Assembly (NCBI GenBank): GCA_003133325.1
Contig: PKXA01000126.1
Location: forward strand, 1,025-60,703
Reading direction: 5' to 3'
Length of the DNA: 59,679 nucleotides
From: Acidimicrobiaceae bacterium
Lineage (GTDB): Bacteria > Actinomycetota > Acidimicrobiia > Acidimicrobiales > RAAP-2
Shown here: positions 35,274-45,194 of the stretch, piece after piece
Layout: each line of letters starts with the position of its first letter
How positions within the stretch are numbered: position 1 is the first letter of the stretch
Translations under genes and position numbers: made by a program
The notes under the pieces: generated by a model
The model's database searches: none
What the model was told of the DNA's origin: nothing
Seen by the model: only the letters and a program-made list of their open reading frames with translations

Positions 35274-36380
35274 CTACGGCGAGCCCACCGGCTCGGGCGA
35301 TTCGAGAGGTGGAGTGAGCGGGGCCGGCGACCGCTTCGGCCCCGACACCTTGGAGTGGTGACGCGCTGACCACCAATCGAGGATCTTCGAGCCGACGATG
35401 AAGGTCACGATGGCATAGCCCCACCCCAGCACGATGTCGAACACGAAATGCTCACCCGTATAGACCAGGGTGGCCGCCATGGCCACCACGTAGGTGGCCA
35501 GCACGACCCGAAGCCAGGGCTTGGCCTTGCCCCAGAAGAACAGGCAGATCAGCAAGGGATACGCGGTGTGGAGCGAAGGGACGGCGGCCACATCGTTGTC
35601 GAAGGTGGAGTTGCCCTCGAAGACGGCAGCAGCACCGTGGATCCCGACGTGATTCCAAATGATGGGGATGATGCGGGCCGACGGTTCCATAAACGCATTG
35701 GCGCTGACCATCCACGGAGGCATGGCCGGATAGAAGACATAGGTGATGTAGCCGGCGAAGGTGAGTCCCACAAAGAGGGGCACAAAGCGGCGAAAACGAT
35801 CGTGGTCTCTCACCCAGAGCACCGCGGCAATGATGAAGCTGGTGAAGAAGTGGGACATGTAGGTGAACCAGGCCGCGTAGTCCCACACGTGGAGGTTGGC
35901 CGGGTTGAAGAACGCCCGCTGCAGACGGACCGTAGGGGCAATTCCGAGCGCGATCCACTCGTCAAACCTCAGCTGCGGGCTCCAGTGGGCAGAAAATAGC
36001 AGGTGGCCGGCGTATCCCCGCAACAGGGAGTAGACGGCCAACACGGCATACAGCGGCAGCCAGTCCCGGATGAGGCCCTGGCGCCAACGGCTCAGATCGC
36101 TCATGCAGGCGCAGAACAATGCGGCGGTGATCCAGATGAGCAGATCATCGGTGGCGTAGGGGATGCCGAGAAATATGGAGTAGATGATCAGGGCCAACCC
36201 GAAGATGCCCCAGGCGATGACCTTGCGTTGGGTCAGGAACCGGGCCGCGCGTCTGCCTCGGGAGAGTGGTGCGTCGGGCAATCCCTGCTCTTCGCCGAAA
36301 TTGCCGGGCCGAGGGCCGCATCCGTCTTCATCTGCGTCGTCGGCGCGAGCCTCGTCCCCTTGCGGCGTGATCACACTCAT
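35274..36380 (-). CDS. PAP2/inositol phosphotransferase-like membrane protein
   Basis: Six or so transmembrane helices surround PAP2 motifs: AAVPSLHTAYPLL (SGH-like motif with His) and YTGEHFVFDIVLGW (second His and Asp). Such proteins include lipid phosphatases and the AUR1/IPC-synthase-like group that moves phospho-head groups. An acidic cytoplasmic N-terminus precedes the first helix. ATG 36380 (MSVITPQGDE) is preferred to an upstream one. It is divergent from the glycosyltransferase gene, with 90 bases between them, so a shared envelope function is plausible. Confidence 0.8.
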   Translation of the reverse strand: MSVITPQGDEARADDADEDGCGPRPGNFGEEQGLPDAPLSRGRRAARFLTQRKVIAWGIFGLALIIYSIFLGIPYATDDLLIWITAALFCACMSDLSRWRQGLIRDWLPLYAVLAVYSLLRGYAGHLLFSAHWSPQLRFDEWIALGIAPTVRLQRAFFNPANLHVWDYAAWFTYMSHFFTSFIIAAVLWVRDHDRFRRFVPLFVGLTFAGYITYVFYPAMPPWMVSANAFMEPSARIIPIIWNHVGIHGAAAVFEGNSTFDNDVAAVPSLHTAYPLLICLFFWGKAKPWLRVVLATYVVAMAATLVYTGEHFVFDIVLGWGYAIVTFIVGSKILDWWSARHHSKVSGPKRSPAPLTPPLESPEPVGSP

Positions 36381-36470
36381 ACGAGGCGATGCCCTTCTCC
36401 GTGCGCATGACGACACGATGTCACTACGGATATCTTGGCCGACGTACCTGGGAAATAGCTGAGAGCCTCT

Positions 36471-38276
36471 ATGTCATTCCCGTTAAAGTTACGAGGAAAA
36501 GGTGCCTGGGTGTGGGAGCATCGCCCATCCGACCTGATGGCAGAGCCCACGGGTAGCCTCCCGTTGGTGGCGACCCCGGGAGATGAGAACCACCCGCTCC
36601 GGCCATACCATCGAGACGGCAGGCCCGGGGCAGTACGGATTCTGACCACACCGCTCCTCCTCCTCGGTGTGCTGGCGGCCTGTTTCATCGGTCTCGGGGT
36701 CCGCCAGGCCTGGTCGGACGCCCCCACCTACGACGAGCCGGTGTATCTGTCCGTCGGGGTGACCGCCCTGGTCGAACACGATCTCCGGCTCAATCCCGAA
36801 CATCCGCCGTTGGGGAAGGTTCTGGCCGCCATCCCTGTGCTGGCTGATCAACCCATCGTCCCGAAGGGCAGGGCGTGGACCTCTGTCAATGAGGCCGCCT
36901 ATGCCGTCTCCTTCACCCAGGTACAAGAGCACGCGGGGAAGCTCCACGGGGAGCTCTTCCTGGCCCGCCTGGTTCCGCTCCTCGAGGCGGTGGCAGTGGC
37001 CTTCAGCCTGTACGCCCTGAGTTCACGGCTCTTTGGCCGGGGCGCCGGCCTTTTGGCGGGGGCGCTGTGGCTGGCCGACCCGTTCACGTTGGGTCTCGGC
37101 CATCTCGACGGAGTCGACCTCCCGTTGACCCTGGCGACGCTCTTGACGTCGTGGGCCTTGCTGAATGTCCTGCGATCTCCGGGGCGGCGCCAGTTGGTGA
37201 TCCTTGGTGTCGCCTGTGCTGCGGCTGTCCTGACCAAGGACACCGGAGTGTTGGTGGCGTTCTCGGCCGGCATGGTGGTGGTCGTCGCCGGTTGGCGGTC
37301 GCTCGGATGGAGGTCATTGCTGCGGCTGGCCCTGGTGGCATCGGTGTCCTGGGTGCTGGTGTGGCTGTGTTACGTGATGATCGCACCGTCAACCGTGCTC
37401 CACCTCTCGGTATTGCCGGAGCCGTACCTGGTTGGTCTCCGGTACATAGCCGGCCACGACTCCATTGGTGCCCCGGCGTACCTGTTCGGCACATTCTGGG
37501 TGGGGGGACGGTGGTGGTACTGGCCACTTAGCCTGGTCACCAAGGTTCCCTGGCTCACGGTGGGGGTACTCGCCGTCGGCCCCATCGCGCTTCGAGGCGC
37601 CCCTCGCTCCGCTCGGCACGAAGTGCTCGCGACAGCCGTGCTACCCGCCGTGGTGCTCACTCTCTTCACCCTTGTTTCTCCGAAGGACATCGGCCTCCGG
37701 TACCTGCTTCCCGTCATCGGGTTGTGGTTGGTGGTGGCGTCCGTCGCGGTGCTGTCGGCGAGGCGTGCCATTGTTGGCGTGGTATTGGCAGTTGTCGTGG
37801 TGGTGGGCGGAGCCATGGCGGTGTTCTCGGTGCCCGACTCCATCGCCTGGGTGAATCCGCCGTTGGCTCCCGCCTATCGAACCGTCTCCAACTCCGATGT
37901 CGACTGGGGACAGGGGTTCTGGCTGCTCCGCCAATGGTCGGTGGGCAAAAACCCGTGGGTGGCGTACTTCGGACAAGGATTGGGTGTGGCCGATATCCCG
38001 GGCGCCCGGTCGATGCTCACATCGATTCCCGGGGCGGCGCCGCGGCTCCGGGTCGATCCCCAATCGCTCACCGGGTGGGTGGCGGTGTCAGCCACCTCCT
38101 TGACCTCCAACAATTACAAGGAATTGGGTTTCCTGCGTGCCTACTGCCCGGTCGGCGAGCTTGGTGGCTCGATACTTCTGTACCGTTTCAGCATCGCTCC
38201 GACCGCGCAAGCCGGTCCCGGCGCGCCAGCGGCCCTCTGTCCGGGCACCTACAGCCGCCGCCTCAGTGGTGGCTGA
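36471..38276 (+). CDS. PMT/GT39-like membrane glycosyltransferase
   Basis: About eleven transmembrane helices follow a luminal loop with SDAPTYDEPVYLSVG (the acidic DE motif of GT-C enzymes) and NPEHPPLGKVLAAIPVL, as in dolichyl-phosphate-mannose protein mannosyltransferase and ArnT-like enzymes. It would move a sugar from a polyprenyl carrier to a protein or lipid outside the membrane. ATG 36471 is taken, with ATG 36537 as an alternative. The C-terminal soluble domain (SDVDWGQGFWLLRQWSVG) is usual for the family. The acceptor is unknown. Confidence 0.85.
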   Translation: MSFPLKLRGKGAWVWEHRPSDLMAEPTGSLPLVATPGDENHPLRPYHRDGRPGAVRILTTPLLLLGVLAACFIGLGVRQAWSDAPTYDEPVYLSVGVTALVEHDLRLNPEHPPLGKVLAAIPVLADQPIVPKGRAWTSVNEAAYAVSFTQVQEHAGKLHGELFLARLVPLLEAVAVAFSLYALSSRLFGRGAGLLAGALWLADPFTLGLGHLDGVDLPLTLATLLTSWALLNVLRSPGRRQLVILGVACAAAVLTKDTGVLVAFSAGMVVVVAGWRSLGWRSLLRLALVASVSWVLVWLCYVMIAPSTVLHLSVLPEPYLVGLRYIAGHDSIGAPAYLFGTFWVGGRWWYWPLSLVTKVPWLTVGVLAVGPIALRGAPRSARHEVLATAVLPAVVLTLFTLVSPKDIGLRYLLPVIGLWLVVASVAVLSARRAIVGVVLAVVVVVGGAMAVFSVPDSIAWVNPPLAPAYRTVSNSDVDWGQGFWLLRQWSVGKNPWVAYFGQGLGVADIPGARSMLTSIPGAAPRLRVDPQSLTGWVAVSATSLTSNNYKELGFLRAYCPVGELGGSILLYRFSIAPTAQAGPGAPAALCPGTYSRRLSGG

Positions 38277-38331
38277 GCGGCTTTCAGACCATCGCCGATG
38301 GGGCGACGGGTCGCCGACGATGTCGAGCGCA

Positions 38332-38337
38332 TACGAT
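38332..38337 (+). promoter_or_regulatory. -10 box, leaderless start at 38345
   Basis: TACGAT (TANNNT) ends 7 bases before the ATG at 38345. This spacing supports ATG 38345 over the in-frame ATG at 38336, which would lie inside the box. Confidence 0.4.
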
Positions 38338-38344
38338 GTTGTCC

Positions 38345-38749
38345 ATGGATCAGGTCGCCGTTGCCACGCCGGGGCTTCCCGCCACCTCCCGTTCGGCGCC
38401 TGATGCCGCCATGCGGTGCCTACTCCGCATTCCGGACGAACAGCCGGCCATCCGCGAATCCGAAACCCATCGGATCTTCAGCGTGTCAATCTTCTTGTCG
38501 GCGATGCGTTGCCTGTTGAGCTACATCGTGCTCCCGATCGTGCTTCCGGCCATCGGGCTTGCCAGCAGCGTGGGCCCCGCCATAGGGATACCGATCGGCA
38601 TGTTGGCCCTGGTCTTCGACTACCTGGGCATGCGACGGTTCTGGTTGGCGAATCACCACCAACGCTGGGCGTTCTCCGCCATCTACGCTGCGGTCGGCGG
38701 CATGGTCTTGGCCTTGGTGATCGTGGACGTCGTTCACGTGGTCAACTGA
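38345..38749 (+). CDS. small integral membrane protein, unknown function
   Basis: The 134-residue protein has a polar N-terminus (to about residue 45), then three hydrophobic segments (IFLSAMRCLLSYIVLPIVLP, GPAIGIPIGMLALVFDYLG and AIYAAVGGMVLALVIVDVV). The family, with HRIFSVSIFLSAMRCLLSY, is conserved in Actinobacteria without a known role. The start was chosen from the leaderless promoter. It lies 21 bases before the SDR gene and may be co-transcribed with it. Confidence 0.75.
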   Translation: MDQVAVATPGLPATSRSAPDAAMRCLLRIPDEQPAIRESETHRIFSVSIFLSAMRCLLSYIVLPIVLPAIGLASSVGPAIGIPIGMLALVFDYLGMRRFWLANHHQRWAFSAIYAAVGGMVLALVIVDVVHVVN

Positions 38750-38770
38750 TCGACCCGTCGATCTGACCCC

Positions 38771-39523
38771 GTGGGAATCGAGAAGTTGAAGGACCGCGTC
38801 GCCCTGGTCACCGGCGGCAGTAACGGCATCGGGGCGGCCGTCGCAGAGCGCCTGACGACAAGTGGGACCAAGGTCGTCCTCGCCGATCTCGACGAGGCGA
38901 CCGGGGACGACCTCGCCATCCGGATCGGCGCCACCTTCGTCAGGTGCGACGTGCGAGAGCCGCAAGACTTGACCGCGGCGGTGGAGGTGGCCGAATCCAC
39001 GTACGGCGGCCTCGATCTTGTCCACCTGAACGCCGGCGTGACAACCGGATGCGGGCTCGGCGAAGATTTCGACGTCGAGCTCTACCGTCGGGCGATGGCC
39101 ATCAATCTTGATGGTGTCGTCTTCGGTGTCCATGCGGCGCTACCGGCGTTGTTGAGGCGGGGTGGAGGCCAGATCGTCGCCACCGCCAGCATGGCGGGGA
39201 TCGCGGCACCACCCTTCGACCCCGTCTACGTTGCCAACAAGCATGCTGTGGTCGGTCTGGTCCGTTCGCTGGCCGCTGAGTATGCGTCCCAGGACATCAC
39301 GGTGAATGCACTGTGTCCGTCTTTTGCGGAGACCAACATCATCGAGGGCATCCGCCCCTTTCTCGAAGAGACCCATTTTCCCATCCTGGAAGTCGACGAA
39401 GTCGTCGACGCGTTCTTCCGGATCGTCGAAGCAGGGAGGACCGGGGAATGTTGGTACGTGGTCCCCGGCCGTGAGAGCGAGCCATTCAATTTCCGTAACG
39501 CACCCGGGCCGAGGGTTCTCTAG
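38771..39523 (+). CDS. short-chain dehydrogenase/reductase
   Basis: This 250-residue classical SDR has the cofactor motif TGGSNGIG (about residue 14), the NAG segment in LVHLNAGVTTG, catalytic Ser in ATASMAG and YVANKHA (YxxxK). VVLADLDE after the second strand favours NAD over NADP. The substrate is unknown. The GTG start at 38771 lies 21 bases after the membrane protein gene. Confidence 0.9.
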   Translation: MGIEKLKDRVALVTGGSNGIGAAVAERLTTSGTKVVLADLDEATGDDLAIRIGATFVRCDVREPQDLTAAVEVAESTYGGLDLVHLNAGVTTGCGLGEDFDVELYRRAMAINLDGVVFGVHAALPALLRRGGGQIVATASMAGIAAPPFDPVYVANKHAVVGLVRSLAAEYASQDITVNALCPSFAETNIIEGIRPFLEETHFPILEVDEVVDAFFRIVEAGRTGECWYVVPGRESEPFNFRNAPGPRVL

Positions 39524-39583
39524 CTCTCGGCGTTCTTCGGGATTGCAGCCGGGCCCGAGAGTTGGCATTCCCGCTTTGGTGGC

Positions 39584-39728
39584 TGATGCCGAGAACCGCA
39601 TCGCCACCCGAAACGCCGTCGGTTGGGAGACCTGCCTCGAACGTCTCGCTGGCCGTCACCCGGGCGACGACGCCTGGAGGCCGCGGTTCGATCATTACGT
39701 CGACTGTGGACAGTTCACCGGTGATTGA
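39584..39728 (+). pseudogene. SRPBCC (AHSA1-like) C-terminal fragment
   Basis: The frame AENRIATRNAVGWETCLERL AGRHPGDDAWRPRFDHYV (split for length) looks like the last helix and tail of an actinobacterial SRPBCC/AHSA1 protein (WxxCLxRL). It starts 60 bases after the SDR stop with no start codon or upstream domain. I rate it a likely remnant. Confidence 0.35.
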
Positions 39729-40121
39729 CATCGGTGTGACGCAAATGTCTCGATCAGAGACGTCATGGCTGCTAGGTTCATTTTCAGTGCCTGAAGCCAT
39801 GCCTGAACCAGACAAGACGTTCTCGCCATGCTGGCCGGTTTCGTCATGACCATGTACGCGGGTGTATCTCTGTTCTTCGTGGCCATGGTCATTCTGCAAT
39901 GTGGAGATCGTCCTGGACCGATGGAGTGGTTCGGTGGGGATGGCTTCAGCAGCTGTGCTCTCGGTGGTGATCGAGCGAAGCCTCGATCGTGCGGAAACCA
40001 GTGGGGGAAGCAAACCTGAGTGGCGTGGCCGCCAGGAGGGTCTGATGGAAGCATTCATCAATTTGCATGCACATTGGCGGTCGGCACTTGGTGTCGGCCA
40101 CGGATCAGGAGGGATCGCACC
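39729..40121. other. intergenic region upstream of the ABC operon
   Basis: About 390 bases without a supportable gene. The 3' end holds the ribosome site AGGAGGG (40108-40114) of the substrate-binding protein. The transporter promoter should lie here, but I cannot single out one -10 box with confidence. Confidence 0.45.
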
Positions 40122-41948
40122 ATGCGACGTTCGAAGCAGAGGATGATGTTCATAGTGACGGCGACCTGCTTAGGCATGCTCGCCGCCGCCTGTGGAAATG
40201 GAAGTTCGTCGAGTTCGTCGAGTACGTCAACGACTGCGGCGAGTGGAGCGATCGCCAACCAGCGCTATGCAGCCAACGACTCGGGCACCCCGGCAACGGG
40301 CGGCACCCTGACCATGCTGGGTACCGGTGACGTTGACTACATGGACCCCAACGTCAGCTACTACGCCATCGGCTACCTGGGCCTGCGCCTGTGGAGCCGT
40401 AGCCTGTACACCTACCCCGCCGTCCAGGGCCAGACCACCAACGAGGTGCCGGACCTGGCCACCGCCAATCCGACGATCACCAACGGTGGCAAGACCTATT
40501 CGGTCACCATTCGGCAAGGCGCCATGTGGAACACCACCCCGAACCGCCAGGTCACCGCGGCTGACGCAGTGCTCGGTTTGAAGCGCACCTGCAACCCGGC
40601 CCAACCGTTCGGTGGCCAGCCCGACTTCAGCACCCTGATCGTGGGCTACGCCGACTTCTGTTCGGGCTTCGCCAAGGTGTCCGCCACCGACGCTTCGGCG
40701 ATGAAGGCGTACATCGATACCAACAACATCTCCGGCGTCTCGGTCGACCCGTCCAACCCGCAGACTGTCGTCTACAACCTGACCCAACCGGTGTCCTACT
40801 TCACCAACATCCTGGGCCTCGATGCGTTCGACCCCGCGCCGGTGGAGTATCTCAACTACGTACCGGCCAGCAATGACCTGGCCCAGCACACCATCTCCGA
40901 CGGCCCCTACGAGGTGCAGAGCTACAACCCGGCGAACTCCATCGACTTCGTGCGCAACCCGGCGTGGAAGGCGAGCACGGACCCGATCCGGAAAGCATAT
41001 GTGGACCAGATCCACGTGAACGAGACGGGCACCCAGGCATCGATCCAACAGCAGATCCTTACCAACACGCCGCAAGCGGACATGGAATGGGACAGCTTCG
41101 TGCCCACCAACGACATCCCCGGTTTGTTGGCATCCAACGACCCCAGGTTGAGCCTGGAGACGGAGTACTCGACCAACCCGTATGTGCTGTTCAACACCCA
41201 GTCACCGAACAACTCCGGCGCGCTGGGCAAGTTGCAGGTCCGCCAGGCCCTCGAGTACGCCCTCAACCGCACCAACCTGATTCAGGACGGTGGCGGCCCG
41301 AAGGTCTCCCCGCCGCTGACCCAGATCCTACCTCCGGGCATCACCGGGTCGGCGCCTTCGTACAACACCTACTCCTACGACACGACCAAGGCCAAGCAGA
41401 TGCTGTCCGCCGCCGGATACAAAGGTGGCCTGACGCTCAAGTTCCTCTACCGGCCCGCATCGCAACTGAGCTCCAGCATGTTCCAGACCATCCAGGCCGA
41501 CCTGGGAAAGCTGAACATCAAGGTTGTCGGAGTCCCCGTTCCCAATGCCGATTTCTATACCAAGTACCTCGAGGTGCCTTCCACCGCGAAGACCGGGGTA
41601 TGGGATCTCTCCCTGGCCGGGTGGTCGCCGGACTGGTACGGCAACGCGGCAGCGTCCTTCTTCCCGCCGCTGTTCGACGGCCGGGTGCTTCCCCCGACGT
41701 CATCCGACTTCGGCCTCTTCAATGACCCGACCCTCAACCCGATCATTGACGCCGCCCTCAAAGCCCCGACCGAGGCCGCGGCCGGCGCCCTATGGCACAA
41801 GGCGGACGTGGAGACGATGAAGGACGCCGCGGTCTTCCCGATCACCGACCCCAATCAGGCGATCATCCATGGCTCTCAGGTCCATCACGCCATCTACATG
41901 GCTCCCTATGAGCAGATCGACCCGACCAACGTCTGGCTCAGCAACTAA
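40122..41948 (+). CDS. peptide ABC transporter substrate-binding lipoprotein
   Basis: This is a DppA/OppA-type (SBP_bac_5) lipoprotein. The N-terminus MRRSKQRMMFIVTATCLGM leads to a lipobox LAAAC-G, then a Ser/Thr linker. The body has the family layout: VPDLATANPTITNGGKTYSV, FDPAPVEYLN, SDGPYEVQSYN, VRQALEYALNRTNLI and the C-terminal AVFPITDPNQAIIHG. ATG 40122 has AGGAGG 8 bases upstream; ATG 40143 is less likely. It is the first gene of a complete importer operon. The ligand class is peptide-like by family; the actual substrate is unknown. Confidence 0.9.
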   Translation: MRRSKQRMMFIVTATCLGMLAAACGNGSSSSSSSTSTTAASGAIANQRYAANDSGTPATGGTLTMLGTGDVDYMDPNVSYYAIGYLGLRLWSRSLYTYPAVQGQTTNEVPDLATANPTITNGGKTYSVTIRQGAMWNTTPNRQVTAADAVLGLKRTCNPAQPFGGQPDFSTLIVGYADFCSGFAKVSATDASAMKAYIDTNNISGVSVDPSNPQTVVYNLTQPVSYFTNILGLDAFDPAPVEYLNYVPASNDLAQHTISDGPYEVQSYNPANSIDFVRNPAWKASTDPIRKAYVDQIHVNETGTQASIQQQILTNTPQADMEWDSFVPTNDIPGLLASNDPRLSLETEYSTNPYVLFNTQSPNNSGALGKLQVRQALEYALNRTNLIQDGGGPKVSPPLTQILPPGITGSAPSYNTYSYDTTKAKQMLSAAGYKGGLTLKFLYRPASQLSSSMFQTIQADLGKLNIKVVGVPVPNADFYTKYLEVPSTAKTGVWDLSLAGWSPDWYGNAAASFFPPLFDGRVLPPTSSDFGLFNDPTLNPIIDAALKAPTEAAAGALWHKADVETMKDAAVFPITDPNQAIIHGSQVHHAIYMAPYEQIDPTNVWLSN

Positions 41949-41966
41949 CCAGCCCTCCCGTCGTTG

Positions 41967-42013
41967 CCTCGACCGATGCTCCCCGAACTCAGTTCGAGGT
42001 GCGTCGGTCGAGG
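41967..42013 (+). promoter_or_regulatory. intercistronic stem-loop
   Basis: Perfect 10-bp arms CCTCGACCGA (41967-41976) and TCGGTCGAGG (42004-42013) enclose a second inverted repeat (CCGAACT/AGTTCG). It follows the binding-protein stop by 18 bases and has no T run. Such structures often protect the binding-protein mRNA and lower downstream expression. Confidence 0.6.
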
Positions 42014-42058
42014 TGGCGGTCGCCATCGGGCGAACCCGCACACCCGAAAGGAGGGGCG

Positions 42059-43090
42059 ATGGCCTTATTGGAAGTGAGCGATCTCCACGTCTCCTTCCCC
42101 ACCCCGGACGGTGTCGTACGGGCTGTCCGTGGACTGTCCTTCGCGGTAGAGACGGGCAAGACGCTAGGGATCGTGGGCGAGTCGGGCTCCGGCAAGAGTG
42201 TCGCGACCCAGACCATCATGGGTCTGACCCGGGGGGCCCGGGTCAGCGGTCAGGCCCTCTTCGAGGGTATCGACCTTTTGGCCATGAGCCCGAAGGAGTT
42301 GCGCTCGGTACGTGGCGCCCAGGTCGGCATGATCTTCCAGGATCCCCTGTCCAGCCTGCACCCCTACTACCGGGTGGGCTGGCAGATCATCGAGATGATC
42401 CGCAACAACCACCATGAAATCTCCAAGGCAAAGGCCAGAGAACGGGCGGTCGAACTTCTCCGCCTGGTGGGAATTCCTCAGCCCGACCGCCGGGTCGACG
42501 ACTTCCCCCACCAGTTCTCCGGGGGAATGCGGCAGCGGGCGATGATCGCCATGGCGATGTCGCTCAACCCGAAACTGCTGATTGCCGACGAACCCACCAC
42601 GGCCCTCGATGTCACCGTGCAGGCTCAGGTGCTTCAGGTCATGCGCCGACTCCAAGAGGAATTCGGGACGGCCATTATCCTCATCACCCACGACCTCGGA
42701 GTGGTGGCCGAGGTCGCTGACGACGTCGTCGTGATGTACGCGGGCTCGACAATGGAAAAAGCCGACCGCTACGAGACGTTCGGCGCCCCCCATCACCCCT
42801 ACACCGAGGGGCTGCTGCAATCGCTCCCCGCCTACGGGGGAGAGCGGGAGCGGCTGCGTCCCATCCCGGGCCAGCCGCCGAGCCTGATCAATCTGCCCGG
42901 GGGCTGCCCATTCCACCCTCGGTGCCCCTACGTCATGGACCGCTGCCGGGCCGAGATGCCTCCGCTGTTCGAGGTTGGCGGCAATCCCGCCCATACGTCG
43001 GCCTGCTGGCTGAGCCGTGACCAGGTGGAGCGGGCTGCGCTGCGGACCAAGGTGGTCGGCCAACCGCTGGCAGCACCGGCCGTGCCATGA
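42059..43090 (+). CDS. peptide ABC transporter ATPase, DppD type
   Basis: The first nucleotide-binding subunit. Walker A is GESGSGKSV, the Q-loop region is [13 protein letters not shown], the signature is FSGGMRQR and Walker B is [12 protein letters not shown]. The C-terminal OppD/F domain has [21 protein letters not shown], whose Cys residues can bind an iron-sulfur cluster in some members. ATG 42059 follows AAAGGAGG. Confidence 0.92.
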   Translation: MALLEVSDLHVSFPTPDGVVRAVRGLSFAVETGKTLGIVGESGSGKSVATQTIMGLTRGARVSGQALFEGIDLLAMSPKELRSVRGAQVGMIFQDPLSSLHPYYRVGWQIIEMIRNNHHEISKAKARERAVELLRLVGIPQPDRRVDDFPHQFSGGMRQRAMIAMAMSLNPKLLIADEPTTALDVTVQAQVLQVMRRLQEEFGTAIILITHDLGVVAEVADDVVVMYAGSTMEKADRYETFGAPHHPYTEGLLQSLPAYGGERERLRPIPGQPPSLINLPGGCPFHPRCPYVMDRCRAEMPPLFEVGGNPAHTSACWLSRDQVERAALRTKVVGQPLAAPAVP

Positions 43091-43100
43091 GGACACCGCC

Positions 43101-44195
43101 ATGACCGAAACCGGCGCATCGAGCCACCCGGTTGCCGGCACCGACAAGGACGTGCTGGTCAAGGTCGAGAACCTCCAAAAGTACTTTCCCGTGCAGACCA
43201 CTTCCCTGTTTCGCCGCAACCACGATCAGGTGCATGCGGTGGATGGCGTCACCTTGGAGGTGCGCCGCGGTGAGACCCTCGGCCTGGTGGGAGAGACGGG
43301 ATGCGGAAAGTCGACCCTCGCCCGCTGCATCGCCCGCCTGTGCGATGTGAGCGCGGGGCGAGTCATCTTCGACGGTCGTGATATCACCGGCCTCACGCCC
43401 CGTCAGATGCGGCCGCTGCGCCGGGAGATGCAGATCATCTTCCAGGACCCCTACGGTTCCCTCAACCCTCGCCGACGGGTCGGATCGATCATCGGGGACC
43501 CTTTCGCCCTCCACGGCATCGCCGACGGTGCCGAGCGGAAGCGAAAGGTTCAGGAGGTCATGGAGCTGGTAGGGCTGAAACCTGAGCATTTCAACCGATT
43601 CCCTGCCGAATTCTCCGGCGGCCAGCGCCAGCGGATCGGGGTGGCCCGCGCCCTGGCGTTGCGCCCCAAGCTCATCATCTGCGACGAGCCGGTCTCCGCT
43701 CTCGATGTGTCGATCCAGGCCCAGATCATCAATCTGCTGGTCGACCTGCAGCGAGAGTTCAACCTGACCTATCTATTCATCGCCCACGACCTGTCAGTGG
43801 TGCGCCACGTGAGCGACAGGGTGGCGGTGATGTACCTGGGCAAGGTGGCTGAGCTGGCCCCGGCGGAGGACCTCTACCAGGTGCCCCGCCATCCGTACTC
43901 CAACGCCCTTCTGTCAGCCGTGCCCGTGCCCGATCCCAAAAAGTCCTCGGACCGCCACCAGATCATCCTGATCGGCGACGTGCCGTCGCCGATCGACCCA
44001 CCGGCAGGCTGTCGTTTCCACCCCCGGTGCCCCAAGGCCCAGGAGCGGTGTGCGACCGAAGAGCCGGCCCTGGCCTCGGTGCTGGGCGATTCCGCCGAAC
44101 ACGTGACCGCCTGTCACTTCCCCGTCGAGAAGGGCGACGACCTCTCGAACACCGCCCGGGTGTCAGTACCGCCGAACGGATCCCAAGCCACGTGA
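43101..44195 (+). CDS. peptide ABC transporter ATPase, DppF type
   Basis: The second ATPase, 364 residues. It has GETGCGKSTLARCIA, MQIIFQDPYGSLNPR, FSGGQRQRIGVARALA and LIICDEPVSALDVSIQAQ, with a C-terminal CRFHPRCPKAQERC. An N-terminal extension of about 18 residues precedes the ABC domain. The ATG lies 10 bases after the DppD stop. It should pair with the DppD subunit as a heterodimer. Confidence 0.92.
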   Translation: MTETGASSHPVAGTDKDVLVKVENLQKYFPVQTTSLFRRNHDQVHAVDGVTLEVRRGETLGLVGETGCGKSTLARCIARLCDVSAGRVIFDGRDITGLTPRQMRPLRREMQIIFQDPYGSLNPRRRVGSIIGDPFALHGIADGAERKRKVQEVMELVGLKPEHFNRFPAEFSGGQRQRIGVARALALRPKLIICDEPVSALDVSIQAQIINLLVDLQREFNLTYLFIAHDLSVVRHVSDRVAVMYLGKVAELAPAEDLYQVPRHPYSNALLSAVPVPDPKKSSDRHQIILIGDVPSPIDPPAGCRFHPRCPKAQERCATEEPALASVLGDSAEHVTACHFPVEKGDDLSNTARVSVPPNGSQAT

Positions 44196-44211
44196 CCGAC
44201 AGGAGCAACCC

Positions 44212-45186
44212 ATGTCTCTGAGCGGCGGCGACATCATCGCCACCGAGACGGTCAAGGCGTCGGTCGGGGGCCCGCCTCCCGACGGAGCGGCCTCCGGCAT
44301 CATCGAGGGTCGTAGCCCGTGGCGACTGGCCTATGAGCGCCTCCGCCGCGACCGAGCCTCAATGATCTCACTCGGCGTCATCGTCCTGATCATCTTGGTG
44401 GCGATCTTCGCTCCGGTGGTGGCGGCGATCACCGGACACGGCGTCTATGAACAGTTCCGCACCACGGGCCTGAGCCCCGATGGACTACCCGTCTCCCCCA
44501 GCAGCCACTTCCTCTTGGGCACCGACGACCAGGGTAGGGACATCCTGGTGCGGATCGCCTACGGTGCCCGAATCTCGCTGATCGTCGGGGTGGTGGCCAC
44601 CCTGCTCGAGGTCATCATCGGCACGGTGCTCGGGCTGGCAGCCGGCTACTTCGGCAAGTTGGTCGACACCGTGATCGCCCGGATGATCGACATCGTGCTG
44701 TCGATCCCGTTTCTGTTGTTCGCCATCTCCTTGGTGTCGATCAGCCACCCGAGCCTGACCATCGTCATCGTCGTCATCGGTGTCTTCGGCTGGGCCGCGG
44801 TGGCCCGTGTCGTGCGTGGCCAGGTGCTCTCGCTTCGGGAGAAGGAGTACATCGAGGCCGCCCGGGCGCTCGGTGCCGGCCCCTGGCGGATCATGTTCAT
44901 CGACATTTTGCCCAACGTTGTGGCCCCGATCATCGTCTATGCGTCCCTCCTTATTCCGGTGACCATCGTGATCGAGGCTTCGCTGTCCTATCTCGGTGTC
45001 GGCGTGCCACCTCCGACGGCTGACTGGGGGACGATGATCTCCGGGGCACAGCAGGTCTACCAGCAAGCCTGGTGGTATCTCCTCTTCCCCAGTGCCGCCC
45101 TGCTGATCACCACGGTGGCGTTCAACATCTTCGGTGACGGGGTGCGCGACGCCCTCGATCCCCGTGCCGAGCAGATCTACAAGTAG
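44212..45186 (+). CDS. peptide ABC transporter permease, DppC type
   Basis: DppC-like permeases have an N-terminal cytoplasmic tail, then six helices. Here [20 protein letters not shown] is helix 1, [20 protein letters not shown] is the conserved external segment, and the EAA loop [20 protein letters not shown] contacts the ATPases. The ATG is 16 bases after the DppF stop. Confidence 0.92.
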   Translation: MSLSGGDIIATETVKASVGGPPPDGAASGIIEGRSPWRLAYERLRRDRASMISLGVIVLIILVAIFAPVVAAITGHGVYEQFRTTGLSPDGLPVSPSSHFLLGTDDQGRDILVRIAYGARISLIVGVVATLLEVIIGTVLGLAAGYFGKLVDTVIARMIDIVLSIPFLLFAISLVSISHPSLTIVIVVIGVFGWAAVARVVRGQVLSLREKEYIEAARALGAGPWRIMFIDILPNVVAPIIVYASLLIPVTIVIEASLSYLGVGVPPPTADWGTMISGAQQVYQQAWWYLLFPSAALLITTVAFNIFGDGVRDALDPRAEQIYK

Positions 45187-45194
45187 GAGGAGTC

